A stretch of 64,000 nucleotides of DNA, taken from the NCBI GenBank assembly GCA_018902795.1, contig JAHIQD010000004.1, positions 186,001-250,000 of the forward strand. The letters are read 5' to 3'. Below the pieces are notes generated by a model. That model ran no database searches, was not told the origin of the DNA, and saw only the letters and a list, made by a program, of their open reading frames with translations. Source of the stretch: Bacteroidota bacterium. GTDB lineage: Bacteria; Bacteroidota; Bacteroidia; Flavobacteriales; Weeksellaceae. Below are positions 53,704 through 61,908 of the stretch, in pieces; position 1 is the stretch's first letter, and every line of letters begins with the position of its first letter. A program made the position numbers and the translations under genes.

Positions 53704-55101
53704 ATGCGCTCACCTATACAATTTTCCACCGCAAAAAATTATTTTTTCGGTTTTGCAACTTCAGGGGCAATTCTTTTATGCGGTCTTTTCTATTTTAATG
53801 CAAAAAGTGAAGATACAGACCCGCCGGAAACAGGAGGTCATGTTGAATTTGTAACGGCAGAGAAAATCCAGCTGAAGGAATTCAACCCGAACGGTTTGAG
53901 TGAAAATGAATGGAAAAATCTGGGATTCTCGGAAAGACAGGTTGCTACCATTTTGAAATATAAAAACATTGTAGGAGGTGAATTCAGTTCAAAAGAACAG
54001 CTCAAGAAATGTTATGCAATTTCCGAGACAAAATTTTCTGAGCTGGAGCCTTATATCTTACTTCCGGAAAAATCTTCAAATTCCTATATCAATTCTACCG
54101 GCAAAAGATCATATAACGCGTATAACAATTATAAAGGCTATCAGAAAAAAGAATTAAGAATTCCGGGAAAATTTAATCCTGATCATTTCACCGCAGCAGA
54201 TTTTGCGAAAATGGGGTTTACCGAAAATCAGGCAAATTCAATTCTGAGATATAAAAATTATCTTGGCGGAAGTTTCATCAGCAAAGAAAAATTCAAAGAC
54301 TGCTTTATCATCAGTGAAGAAAATTACCGGAAAATGGAGCCCTACCTTTTGCTTCCAGACAAAACGCCGGAAAACTTTTCTACCAAAAATAACTTCAGAA
54401 CAAATGCACCGGAAAAAGCGAAAATAACTTACCAGAACTTTGATCCGAACACCACCGATTTGGAAGGTTGGAAAAAATTGGGTTTCTCTGAAAAACAGGC
54501 GCAGGTCATTATCAATTACAGGGACCGGAATCTGAAAGGCAGTTTCAAAACTTTAGAAGATATTGAAAGATGTTTTGTGATTTCTGAGGAAAAATTTGAA
54601 GAAATGAAACCTTTTATCATGTTGAATCCAGAGAACTTCAGGGCAAATTCTCAACCCAAAAACACTTCTTCTTATTCCTCCAGTCCTAAAAACGAAAATA
54701 CTCCGGAGATCAAAACAGATTTTTCTAAAATTGATTTAAATCAAATTACTTACAAACAGCTTTTGGAATTCGGTTTTGATGAAAAAAGTGCAGGGATGAT
54801 GCTGGGTTACCGAAAAAAATTAGGAGGTTTTGTAAACAAACAACAGATCGTAGACACTTACGATATCGATAGAGAATTAGCTCAGGAACTAGTGATTACG
54901 GCTAAACTTGACGACTCGAAAGTGGCCAAATATACTTTGGTTGACGCTCCTGAAGACTGGTTGAAAACCCATCCATATTTTAAGTATTCTGCCGACAAAA
55001 TTATTTATTACCGAATTTCTTATCCTGATGAAAAGAAAATATGGAAATTTATTAAGGTAAAACCCGAATATGAAGCAAGAATGAAACTGTATTTAAAATA
55101 G
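53704..55101 (+). CDS. Multi-helix-hairpin-helix membrane-anchored protein
   Basis: About 465 residues from the ATG at 53704. One N-terminal hydrophobic helix (FFGFATSGAILLCGLFYF), then three copies of an HhH unit with the pattern F-N-P-(N/D)...W..LGFSE.QA..I..Y.....G.F...E....C..IS...F..M.P(Y/F)I.L at about 60-120, 160-215 and 240-300, and a fourth degenerate copy near the C-terminus. HhH units bind DNA backbone, as in ComEA, but the repeat number and anchor are unlike ComEA. A competence-linked surface DNA receptor is possible, not shown. The fourth copy resembles ComEA most (IDLNQITYKQLLEFGF). Confidence 0.82.
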   Translation: MRSPIQFSTAKNYFFGFATSGAILLCGLFYFNAKSEDTDPPETGGHVEFVTAEKIQLKEFNPNGLSENEWKNLGFSERQVATILKYKNIVGGEFSSKEQLKKCYAISETKFSELEPYILLPEKSSNSYINSTGKRSYNAYNNYKGYQKKELRIPGKFNPDHFTAADFAKMGFTENQANSILRYKNYLGGSFISKEKFKDCFIISEENYRKMEPYLLLPDKTPENFSTKNNFRTNAPEKAKITYQNFDPNTTDLEGWKKLGFSEKQAQVIINYRDRNLKGSFKTLEDIERCFVISEEKFEEMKPFIMLNPENFRANSQPKNTSSYSSSPKNENTPEIKTDFSKIDLNQITYKQLLEFGFDEKSAGMMLGYRKKLGGFVNKQQIVDTYDIDRELAQELVITAKLDDSKVAKYTLVDAPEDWLKTHPYFKYSADKIIYYRISYPDEKKIWKFIKVKPEYEARMKLYLK

Positions 55102-55129
55102 TTCTCAGACGTATTCTTAAATCAAAAAA

Positions 55130-55160
55130 AATCTCCCCAAAAATAATTTTGGGGAGATCT
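55130..55160. terminator. Bidirectional terminator between the HhH gene and the endonuclease gene
   Basis: ATCTCCCCAAAA and TTTTGGGGAGAT form a perfect stem flanked by A- and T-runs. Confidence 0.85.
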
Positions 55161-55179
55161 TAAATAAAATCTGAAAGAT

Positions 55180-57054
55180 TTATTTTTTGATAAATTTCAC
55201 AGATTGATCATCCAGCTTTAGAATGTAGATTCCCTGTTTCAGATTTTGAACGTTAACTGAATTTTTATTTTTAAAAGGTAAAGATTCCTGTTGAATTAAC
55301 TTACCGGAAACATCGTAAACGGAAGCGTTTTGAACTTTTTCCAGTTGTTTTCCCTTTATATTAAGTGTGCTTCCAACCGGGTTCGGATAAACCGACCAGC
55401 TGTTTTCCGAGTAATTATTTACATCAGATGTAGCCAAAACGCCCAGATTTTCGCAATAATCAGTTGGGTAACTTTCCCATTCTGAAAGACTAAAAGTTGT
55501 GGATGGCTGGTTCACAGAGTTTAACCTGTAAAGTGACACATCTCCTAAAGATGCCGTGTTACTTGCATTTTTAGTCCCCACAGCGTCAACGGTAGCAGAG
55601 GCGTAACGCAGCTCTACATACTGACTTCCGGAAAATGTAAGTTGCGGGGCTGCAGTTACAAATCGCGCCTGATCATTATTAATACATGAAAAATTGGCAT
55701 TGGGATTCAGAACCACAAAGGTTGCATTATTCTGTACGGTACCTTCCAGTTCATACGGAGCAGGAAAATAATAGTTTGTTCCGCTGTAAAACTGTATGCT
55801 GAGCCTGTACTTATTCAGGTTCACCGGATGTCCTGTTTTATTGGTAATTTCGATTGCTTTATTATTGGAAGTACCTTCCAGATATTTAGTAATAAGCAAA
55901 TCTTTTGCGTAACTGTCCGAAGCCAATGTTGTTGTGGAGACCAGATTACTTTCCGAAGATTCCAGATAACCGTTGTCATAAGCTCTTACAGTAAAATTAT
56001 AAGGCGTAGCGGGCGTTAAATGATCAATACTGATAGTTGTATTTTTGGTATTTTCGATTAACACACCATTCTGATAAATTTTATAACCGATTACATCAGC
56101 ATCGGGTGAAGGCGACCAGTTTAAAGTTACAAAATAGGCACTGTTTTGCTGCACGCTCAAATTTGACGGAGCCTGCGGAGCCATTACATCGGGAGTTTGC
56201 GACCATATTGCATTTACCCATTCCGGGTGGTCGATAAATGGATTTCTGTTTTTCTGGATGGCATACACCGCGTTGTTTCTGTCGATTTCTCTTTGTGAAA
56301 CCGGATCCTGATTATGCCATTGCAGCAACATGGCCACGTACCAGTTTTCAAAGGCTTTCTCCTCTGTCCCATCCAAAGGACTCGTATCATTCGCAGGGGA
56401 AGTTCCGTTATAGAAATTAAAAGAGTTCAGTTTTCCTTCATATCTGACTGCGAAATAAAGAAGACTTCTTGCAACATCACCTTTAAACTCATCAATAGGT
56501 TCGTACACCCTTCCCGTGTATCCGGAACCCGCAGTTCCGTTGCTGTTAATTCTGGATCCGTTGGTAAAAGTATAAAATGGAGTCGTTGTCGTTTTCACCA
56601 TTCCGTATGGATAATTACTTCTCAGCTGATTGATTCTCGCATCTGTAGGAACCACATATAACAGATCAGAATACATTGGATAATTACTGTTGAAACTGCT
56701 TTGCGGCATCATGTGCTCTCTGTTCCATCCGAGTCCTTCAGCACCGGCAGATCCGATTAAATTAGCTGTCGTATATTCATAAGCATCTGGTCCGGCAGGG
56801 ATTTCGGAATAAATGTCTAACAAAATAGTGTTGTTACTTGCATCATGGTCATAATATCTGTCCAAATCAGTTTGGTTATAGAACGCCGTCAGATCGCCGT
56901 AATGCCAGTTGATGTTTTTTTCAGAAATAATATCATGAAGTTTTGATTTCAGAGCATAACCTGTAAGTGCGGAAGTGCCATTGTAATATCCCGCCGGAAT
57001 TTGAGAAAATCCCATAAAAGGAATTAAGAAAGACAAAAATAAAATTCTCTTCAT
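55180..57054 (-). CDS. Secreted endonuclease I with fibronectin III, LTD and T9SS domains
   Basis: 624 residues. Signal peptide to ~18. Endonuclease_1 domain at ~30-270 with WNREHMMPQSSF (His114) in place of the more usual W-N-R-E-H-V-W-P-x-S. Fibronectin type III at ~285-380 (APSNLSVQQNSAYFVTLNWSPSPDADVIGYKIY), LTD (lamin-tail) domain at ~385-520, and a T9SS C-terminal domain (WSVYPNPVGSTLNIKG, GIYILKLDDQSVKFIKK). Likely degrades extracellular DNA for nutrient or phosphate. Divergent from the second acyl-CoA dehydrogenase. Confidence 0.9.
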   Translation of the reverse strand: MKRILFLSFLIPFMGFSQIPAGYYNGTSALTGYALKSKLHDIISEKNINWHYGDLTAFYNQTDLDRYYDHDASNNTILLDIYSEIPAGPDAYEYTTANLIGSAGAEGLGWNREHMMPQSSFNSNYPMYSDLLYVVPTDARINQLRSNYPYGMVKTTTTPFYTFTNGSRINSNGTAGSGYTGRVYEPIDEFKGDVARSLLYFAVRYEGKLNSFNFYNGTSPANDTSPLDGTEEKAFENWYVAMLLQWHNQDPVSQREIDRNNAVYAIQKNRNPFIDHPEWVNAIWSQTPDVMAPQAPSNLSVQQNSAYFVTLNWSPSPDADVIGYKIYQNGVLIENTKNTTISIDHLTPATPYNFTVRAYDNGYLESSESNLVSTTTLASDSYAKDLLITKYLEGTSNNKAIEITNKTGHPVNLNKYRLSIQFYSGTNYYFPAPYELEGTVQNNATFVVLNPNANFSCINNDQARFVTAAPQLTFSGSQYVELRYASATVDAVGTKNASNTASLGDVSLYRLNSVNQPSTTFSLSEWESYPTDYCENLGVLATSDVNNYSENSWSVYPNPVGSTLNIKGKQLEKVQNASVYDVSGKLIQQESLPFKNKNSVNVQNLKQGIYILKLDDQSVKFIKK

Positions 57055-57208
57055 TGCTAAATTTTTGGATTGCTAAATTAAACAATAAACTGACGCTGAA
57101 AATGAAATAAAATTAATTTTTGATTCATATACAGCGATTTCTTTAACATGACATCGGTAAAATAACATTTTTAATAAGAAAAATATTTTCGTACATCACC
57201 ATTTTAAT

Positions 57209-57216
57209 TATCTTTG
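57209..57216 (+). promoter_or_regulatory. -7 box of the second acyl-CoA dehydrogenase gene
   Basis: TATCTTTG, a perfect TAnnTTTG, 16 bp before the ATG. Confidence 0.7.
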
Positions 57217-57232
57217 GAAACAAATAATACAT

Positions 57233-58372
57233 ATGAACAGTGAGACTTTAGACAACATTAATATGATTGCAGAAACTGCTAAAGATTTTGCAGAAAAAAA
57301 TATCCGTCCCCACATTATGGACTGGGACGAAAGCCAGACATTCCCTGTTGAATTATTCCATCAGTTGGGTGAAATGGGTTTTATGGGAATCGTAATTCCT
57401 GAAGAATATGGCGGATCAGGTTTAGGTTATCATGAGTATGTAACAATTCTGGATGAAATTTCGCAGGTTGACCCTTCAATCGGTCTCTCACTCGCTGCCC
57501 ACAATTCTCTTTGCACCAATCATATTTATGAATTCGGAAACGAAGAACAAAGACACAAATGGCTTCCAAAACTTGCTTCGGGACAGGTAATCGGTGCCTG
57601 GGGACTGACTGAGCACAACACAGGTTCAGATTCAGGAGGAATGAGTACCACGGCTGTAAAAGATGGCGATGGATGGATTCTGAACGGAGCGAAAAACTTT
57701 ATCACTCACGCAATTTCCGGGGATATTGCTGTTGTAATGACAAGAACAGGAGAAATTGGAGCTAAAAATAATTCCACAGCATTTGTTCTGGAAAAAGGTA
57801 TGCCCGGATTTTCTTCCGGTAAAAAAGAAAATAAGCTTGGAATGAGAGCTTCTGAAACCGCAGAATTAATTTTCGACAATGTAAGAGTCCCGGACTCTCA
57901 CCGTTTGGGAGAAGTTGGTTCAGGCTTTAAACAGGCAATGAAAATTTTGGACGGCGGAAGAATTTCTATCGCTGCTTTAAGTTTAGGAATTGCCAGGGGG
58001 GCTTACAAAGCCGCTTTGAAATATTCTTTGGAAAGAAAACAGTTCGGAAAAGCGATCAACGAATTTCAGGCAATTAATTTCATGCTTGCTGACATGGCAA
58101 CAGAAATCGATGCAGCAGAATTACTCATTCAACGCGCATCCACACTGAAAAATGCTAAAAAACCAATGACTAAAGAAGGAGCAATGGCAAAACTTTTTGC
58201 TTCCGAAGCGTGTGTCAGAATTGCCAATAACGGCGTTCAGATTTTTGGCGGCTACGGCTACACCAAAGATTTTCCGGCAGAAAAATATTACAGAGATTCA
58301 AAACTTTGTACCATCGGTGAAGGAACTTCAGAAATTCAGAAACTGGTAATTGGAAGACTGATTTCAAAATAG
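57233..58372 (+). CDS. Acyl-CoA dehydrogenase (second paralogue)
   Basis: 379 residues, the same length as the enzyme at 4813-5952 but clearly divergent. WGLTEHNTGSDSGGMSTTA and WILNGAKNFITHA in the middle domain, FGGYGYTKDFPAEKYYRDSKL, and GEGTSEIQKLVIG with the catalytic Glu region. Substrate not deducible; the pair may serve different chain lengths or branched acyl-CoAs. Its own promoter and terminator mark it as monocistronic. Confidence 0.93.
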   Translation: MNSETLDNINMIAETAKDFAEKNIRPHIMDWDESQTFPVELFHQLGEMGFMGIVIPEEYGGSGLGYHEYVTILDEISQVDPSIGLSLAAHNSLCTNHIYEFGNEEQRHKWLPKLASGQVIGAWGLTEHNTGSDSGGMSTTAVKDGDGWILNGAKNFITHAISGDIAVVMTRTGEIGAKNNSTAFVLEKGMPGFSSGKKENKLGMRASETAELIFDNVRVPDSHRLGEVGSGFKQAMKILDGGRISIAALSLGIARGAYKAALKYSLERKQFGKAINEFQAINFMLADMATEIDAAELLIQRASTLKNAKKPMTKEGAMAKLFASEACVRIANNGVQIFGGYGYTKDFPAEKYYRDSKLCTIGEGTSEIQKLVIGRLISK

Positions 58373-58395
58373 ATTTTAAAGAATAAAACAATTGA

Positions 58396-58424
58396 AAACA
58401 CCGAAAAATTCGGTGTTTTTTTTT
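58396..58424 (+). terminator. Terminator of the second acyl-CoA dehydrogenase gene
   Basis: AACACCGAA and TTCGGTGTT stem followed by T8. Confidence 0.85.
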
Positions 58425-58502
58425 ATTTAAGATTCGGGGATTTTCTAATTCTTTTAATTATTTTTCGAAACGTCTTTAGTTTCCAAATCTGTTTTGATTT
58501 TC

Positions 58503-58510
58503 TATATTTG
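58503..58510 (+). promoter_or_regulatory. -7 box of the pyrophosphohydrolase gene
   Basis: TATATTTG, a perfect match, 16 bp before the ATG at 58527. Confidence 0.65.
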
Positions 58511-58526
58511 TTCAAATTAAAAATTA

Positions 58527-58994
58527 ATGGATAAAATAGATTCACTGAATCAGGTTGCAGAATTTCACAAAACTTTTAACGCGCCTATATTGGACACTCC
58601 GCAAATTCCCTCCAAAGAAAGATGCGAACTCAGAATTTCCCTTCTTCAGGAAGAACTGGATGAGCTGAAAGAAGCCATTGCAGACAACAATATTGTAGAA
58701 ATCGCCGATGCTTTATGCGATTTGCAGTATGTTCTGAGTGGTGCTGTTTTAGAATTTGGTTTGGGTGAGAAATTTGTAGAATTATTTAATGAAGTTCAGC
58801 GTTCAAACATGTCGAAAGCATGTTCAAATCAGGAAGAGGCGGATGAAACCATTGCATTTTATCAGGAAAAAGGAGAAGATGCATTTTCCGAGATTTCAGG
58901 AAACAAAATCAATGTTCATCGAAAATCTGATTATAAAGTTCTGAAAAATAAATACTATTCTCCAGCGGATTTAAAAACTATTTTAGACCTTTAA
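58527..58994 (+). CDS. MazG-like nucleoside triphosphate pyrophosphohydrolase (all-alpha)
   Basis: 155 residues. The metal-binding motif E-x2-E...E-x2-D is visible as LLQEELDELKEAI followed by EIADALCDLQYVL. This fold (phosphoribosyl-ATP pyrophosphohydrolase/MazG group) cleaves (d)NTPs to the monophosphate and pyrophosphate, often as a housekeeping activity against non-canonical nucleotides. It is not the histidine-synthesis HisE, as no his genes are near. Starts a unit with the thioredoxin-like gene 36 bp later. Confidence 0.85.
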   Translation: MDKIDSLNQVAEFHKTFNAPILDTPQIPSKERCELRISLLQEELDELKEAIADNNIVEIADALCDLQYVLSGAVLEFGLGEKFVELFNEVQRSNMSKACSNQEEADETIAFYQEKGEDAFSEISGNKINVHRKSDYKVLKNKYYSPADLKTILDL

Positions 58995-59030
58995 ATCCTA
59001 TTTTCGCAATACTTTAATTTATATTTAATT

Positions 59031-59594
59031 ATGATGAAAAAAATTACCCAAACGATACTTGTAGCCACAGTGTTTTCGATGACCCTTCAGTCTTGTAATG
59101 CGCAGAAAGTGGTACTAAACCGCGAAGTAGAAACAACCGGCGACGGAAAGATGCTTCTCGGCACCCAGAAAAAAGATCAACTTCTGAAATCTCCTTACAG
59201 CGACTGGTACATAAAGGAACATGACGAATATGCCATTGATCAGAAAGCGGTAGCTGAACTGAAAAAAGAAAAACTTAGTTCTTATGCGATCACAGTGGTT
59301 TTGGGAACGTGGTGCGAAGACAGCCACCGGGAAGTTCCGCGTTTGATGAAAATTTTAGAAACCGTTAATTATCCCGATCAAAAACTGACGCTGATTGCCG
59401 TAAACCGCAAAAGAGAATCTCCGGGCGGTGAAGAAAGCGTTTACAACATCCAGAAAGTCCCTACGATTATCGTTCAAAAGTATGGCAAAGAAATTGGTAG
59501 AATTATCGAAAGTCCGGCAACGGGATATCTGGAGAGAGACTTACTCGAAATTCTGAAAAAAGACAATGCCGCAATCACAGATTTATTTAAATAA
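59031..59594 (+). CDS. Thioredoxin-fold lipoprotein with a single active-site Cys
   Basis: 187 residues. Lipobox LQSC (Cys22). Thioredoxin fold: VVLGTWCEDSHREVPRLMKIL, with C-x-x-C changed to C-E-D-S (Cys95, Ser98), and the cis-Pro region VPTIIVQKYGKEIGR. A monothiol active site would fit disulfide isomerase-like, peroxiredoxin-like or thiol-binding roles better than classic reduction. It faces the periplasm. The next gene overlaps or touches its stop. Confidence 0.85.
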   Translation: MMKKITQTILVATVFSMTLQSCNAQKVVLNREVETTGDGKMLLGTQKKDQLLKSPYSDWYIKEHDEYAIDQKAVAELKKEKLSSYAITVVLGTWCEDSHREVPRLMKILETVNYPDQKLTLIAVNRKRESPGGEESVYNIQKVPTIIVQKYGKEIGRIIESPATGYLERDLLEILKKDNAAITDLFK

Positions 59595-59595
59595 A

Positions 59596-60207
59596 TTGAA
59601 AACAGACCAAAGAATATTACCGTTCATTCTCGGAGCAATAGCGATGTTGTTCGTATTTTTGCTCTGGAATTCAATTACTAAAAAGACGGAAGATAAAGTT
59701 CAGAACGATTTCTATATCATCACCAATCAGATCAGAAAAATGAATAAAATGGTGGTGATGGAACAGGATTTTTCGAGCATGCAGAAAACTAAAATCACTT
59801 CGCAGCTTCTCGGAGGCATGCTTCCCAACATGGAAAAAGAACTGATTACTTTCACTAAAACGAATGCACAGGTTTCTTATGACTTAAATAAAATGAAACT
59901 GGAAGTAGATTCTGCCAATAAAAAACTGATTATTAAAGAACTGCCCAACGCGGATATTAAAATAACGCCAAGCGTAGAAATTCAGTCGATGGATGACTCT
60001 TTTCTGGACAGGTTTAATCAGAAAGATCTTCAGAAAGTCACAAAATCCGCGAAAGATAATGCTTACAAAACCGTGAATCAGCAGCGTTTGCGTGACGAAG
60101 GAAGAAAACAGCTTTTAGAGAATCTCAATAGCATTTTCGTTTTGGCAAAGGCTTTGAATTATAAGATTGAAGACCAAACCGGTCAGATTGATATTTCGAA
60201 ACTTTAA
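59596..60207 (+). CDS. Membrane-anchored hypothetical protein
   Basis: About 203 residues from a TTG at 59596, two bases after the previous stop; an ATG at 59566 would overlap the preceding gene by 29 bp and add an unlikely leader. One N-terminal membrane helix (ILPFILGAIAMLFVFLLW), then a helical Lys/Asp-rich soluble part, with DADIKITPSVEIQS-like and TKSAKDNAYKTVNQQR. A DUF of unknown role; probably acts at the inner membrane beside the thioredoxin-fold protein. Confidence 0.65.
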   Translation: MKTDQRILPFILGAIAMLFVFLLWNSITKKTEDKVQNDFYIITNQIRKMNKMVVMEQDFSSMQKTKITSQLLGGMLPNMEKELITFTKTNAQVSYDLNKMKLEVDSANKKLIIKELPNADIKITPSVEIQSMDDSFLDRFNQKDLQKVTKSAKDNAYKTVNQQRLRDEGRKQLLENLNSIFVLAKALNYKIEDQTGQIDISKL

Positions 60208-60218
60208 AAAACTCTGTT

Positions 60219-60410
60219 ATGGAAAATGACAAATCTCTGAGCAAAACAAAAGCATCAGACACTAAAAAAGAAAATCAGGATTTAGCGAACATCCCTGCAG
60301 CTTCTGAAAAGATAAATTCAGAAAAAACGGTTAAAAAGCAAATTAGAGAAAGCTCCCGACTTCACAAGGACGGCAAAACCGATAATACAGAAAAAAACAG
60401 CGAAAATTAA
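60219..60410 (+). CDS. Small charged, probably disordered protein
   Basis: 63 residues (MENDKSLSKTKASDTKKENQ...), 11 bp after the preceding gene, rich in Lys, Glu, Asn and Ser with no aromatic core. The stop codon lies inside a terminator hairpin. Probably a real small gene by position, but it has no recognisable family. Confidence 0.55.
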   Translation: MENDKSLSKTKASDTKKENQDLANIPAASEKINSEKTVKKQIRESSRLHKDGKTDNTEKNSEN

Positions 60411-60426
60411 TTTTTTCGCTGTTTTA
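60394..60426 (+). terminator. Terminator overlapping the small gene's 3' end
   Basis: AAAACAGCGAAAA and TTTTTTCGCTGTTTT stem; the stop codon TAA is in its loop. Confidence 0.75.
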
Positions 60427-60455
60427 GTTTATTACTACTGACAGTTTATAATCCG

Positions 60456-61706
60456 TTATATAAAAAATAAAAGAACTGAGGTAATCAGCATAATAAACAG
60501 TGCCGCAAATCCCAGTATATTCATCCAAACGCCGTTTATATAATCTCCCATTATTTTTTTATTGTTCGAAATATGCAGAATAATACCAATTAAAACCGGC
60601 GCGGTGATTCCGTAAAGAATTGCGGTGTAAATTAAAGCCTTAATCGGCGAAATTCCCACATAATTCAAAGACAGTCCCAACAGCAGAGAAACAGCAATAA
60701 TCAGATAAAAACCCTTTGCCTCGTGAAATTTTTTATCCAACCCTTCTTCCCAACCGAATGTTTCTGAAAAAATGTAAGAAAGGGAACCTCCTAAAACTGG
60801 TATTGCAATAAGCCCCGTGCTTATCACTCCGACCGCAAAAAGCAAATAAGCGAGATTTCCGGCCAGAGGCTTCAGCGCCATTGCTGCTTCTTCCACCGTA
60901 TCAATCTGATGGATGTTGCCATTATAAAGAACCGTACCCGTTGTTAAAATAATAAAGTACATCACCATGGCAGAAAAAGTCATCCCGAAATCGACATCCG
61001 TCTTCATTTCAGAGATAATTTTTTTATCAATAACCACCTGTTTTTTGTTGCTTCTTGTTTCTTCAACTTCAACCGAAGTTTGCCAAAAAAACAGATAAGG
61101 AGAAATAGTAGTCCCTAAAATCCCAACCAAAATCGCAATAAAATCCTTATCAAATTTAACTGTTGGGATAAAAGTAGCTTTTAAAATCTGCATCAAATCC
61201 TGTTGATAAAGAAAGGGAACAACAAAATAAACCAACATTACAATACAAAGGTATTTAAGCGTCGAAGCGATTTTGCGGTAAGGGAGGTAGATGATTAAAA
61301 ATATCAGAAGAACAGTAAAAAAAACACTGAAAAAAGACGCGTCAATTGCCGGGAACAGCAGATTACCAACTGCACCCATCGCCGCGATGTCAGCTCCTAT
61401 GTTCATTACGATTGCCGGAAAACTGAAGAGAAGCATAATATAAAGGACCGGCTTGGGATAATGCTTTTTCAAGGTCCCGGTCAATCCGTGAGAAGTGACC
61501 AGGCCAATTTTAGCACACATTTGCTGAATTGCGGCCATAAGCGGAAAAGCTACAATGGCAGTCCAAAGCGTGGCCAACCCAAATGCAGCACCTGCCTGTG
61601 AATAGGTGGCAATTCCGGAAGGATCATCATCGCTTGCTCCGGTAACTAAACCGGGACCAATCATCTTCCAGAATTTTCCCAGCGCTGATTTCTTTTTTCC
61701 GCTCAT
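60456..61706 (-). CDS. Nramp-family transporter with non-canonical metal site
   Basis: 416 residues, about eleven helices. TM1 reads GASDDDPSGIATYSQAG: the canonical D-P-G-N becomes D-P-S-G (residues 28-31), losing the Asn ligand. TM6 reads GTTISPYLFFWQ (198-209), where M-P-H is S-P-Y, losing the Met that selects Mn2+/Fe2+. So it is Nramp-fold but not a standard MntH; magnesium or another substrate is plausible, as in the NRMT branch. Monocistronic, convergent with the preceding unit. Confidence 0.88.
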   Translation of the reverse strand: MSGKKKSALGKFWKMIGPGLVTGASDDDPSGIATYSQAGAAFGLATLWTAIVAFPLMAAIQQMCAKIGLVTSHGLTGTLKKHYPKPVLYIMLLFSFPAIVMNIGADIAAMGAVGNLLFPAIDASFFSVFFTVLLIFLIIYLPYRKIASTLKYLCIVMLVYFVVPFLYQQDLMQILKATFIPTVKFDKDFIAILVGILGTTISPYLFFWQTSVEVEETRSNKKQVVIDKKIISEMKTDVDFGMTFSAMVMYFIILTTGTVLYNGNIHQIDTVEEAAMALKPLAGNLAYLLFAVGVISTGLIAIPVLGGSLSYIFSETFGWEEGLDKKFHEAKGFYLIIAVSLLLGLSLNYVGISPIKALIYTAILYGITAPVLIGIILHISNNKKIMGDYINGVWMNILGFAALFIMLITSVLLFFI

Positions 61707-61878
61707 TGAAAATCAATATATTATTCATTATCAACTCATGACAGAATTATTAATTCTACATGTAAATTTACAAACTAAAAAAAACATAAATGATAATTGG
61801 AGGATTCTTTTGTGAAAAGTTCAGTCTCAATTAATAAAATAGTCGCGTAAAAACATGTTAATTTTCACATTAAATCCG

Positions 61879-61886
61879 TATTTTTG
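61879..61886 (+). promoter_or_regulatory. -7 box of thrS
   Basis: TATTTTTG, a perfect TAnnTTTG, 22 bp before the thrS ATG at 61909. Confidence 0.7.
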
Positions 61887-61908
61887 CAGCTTAAATTTTT
61901 AATTCAGT

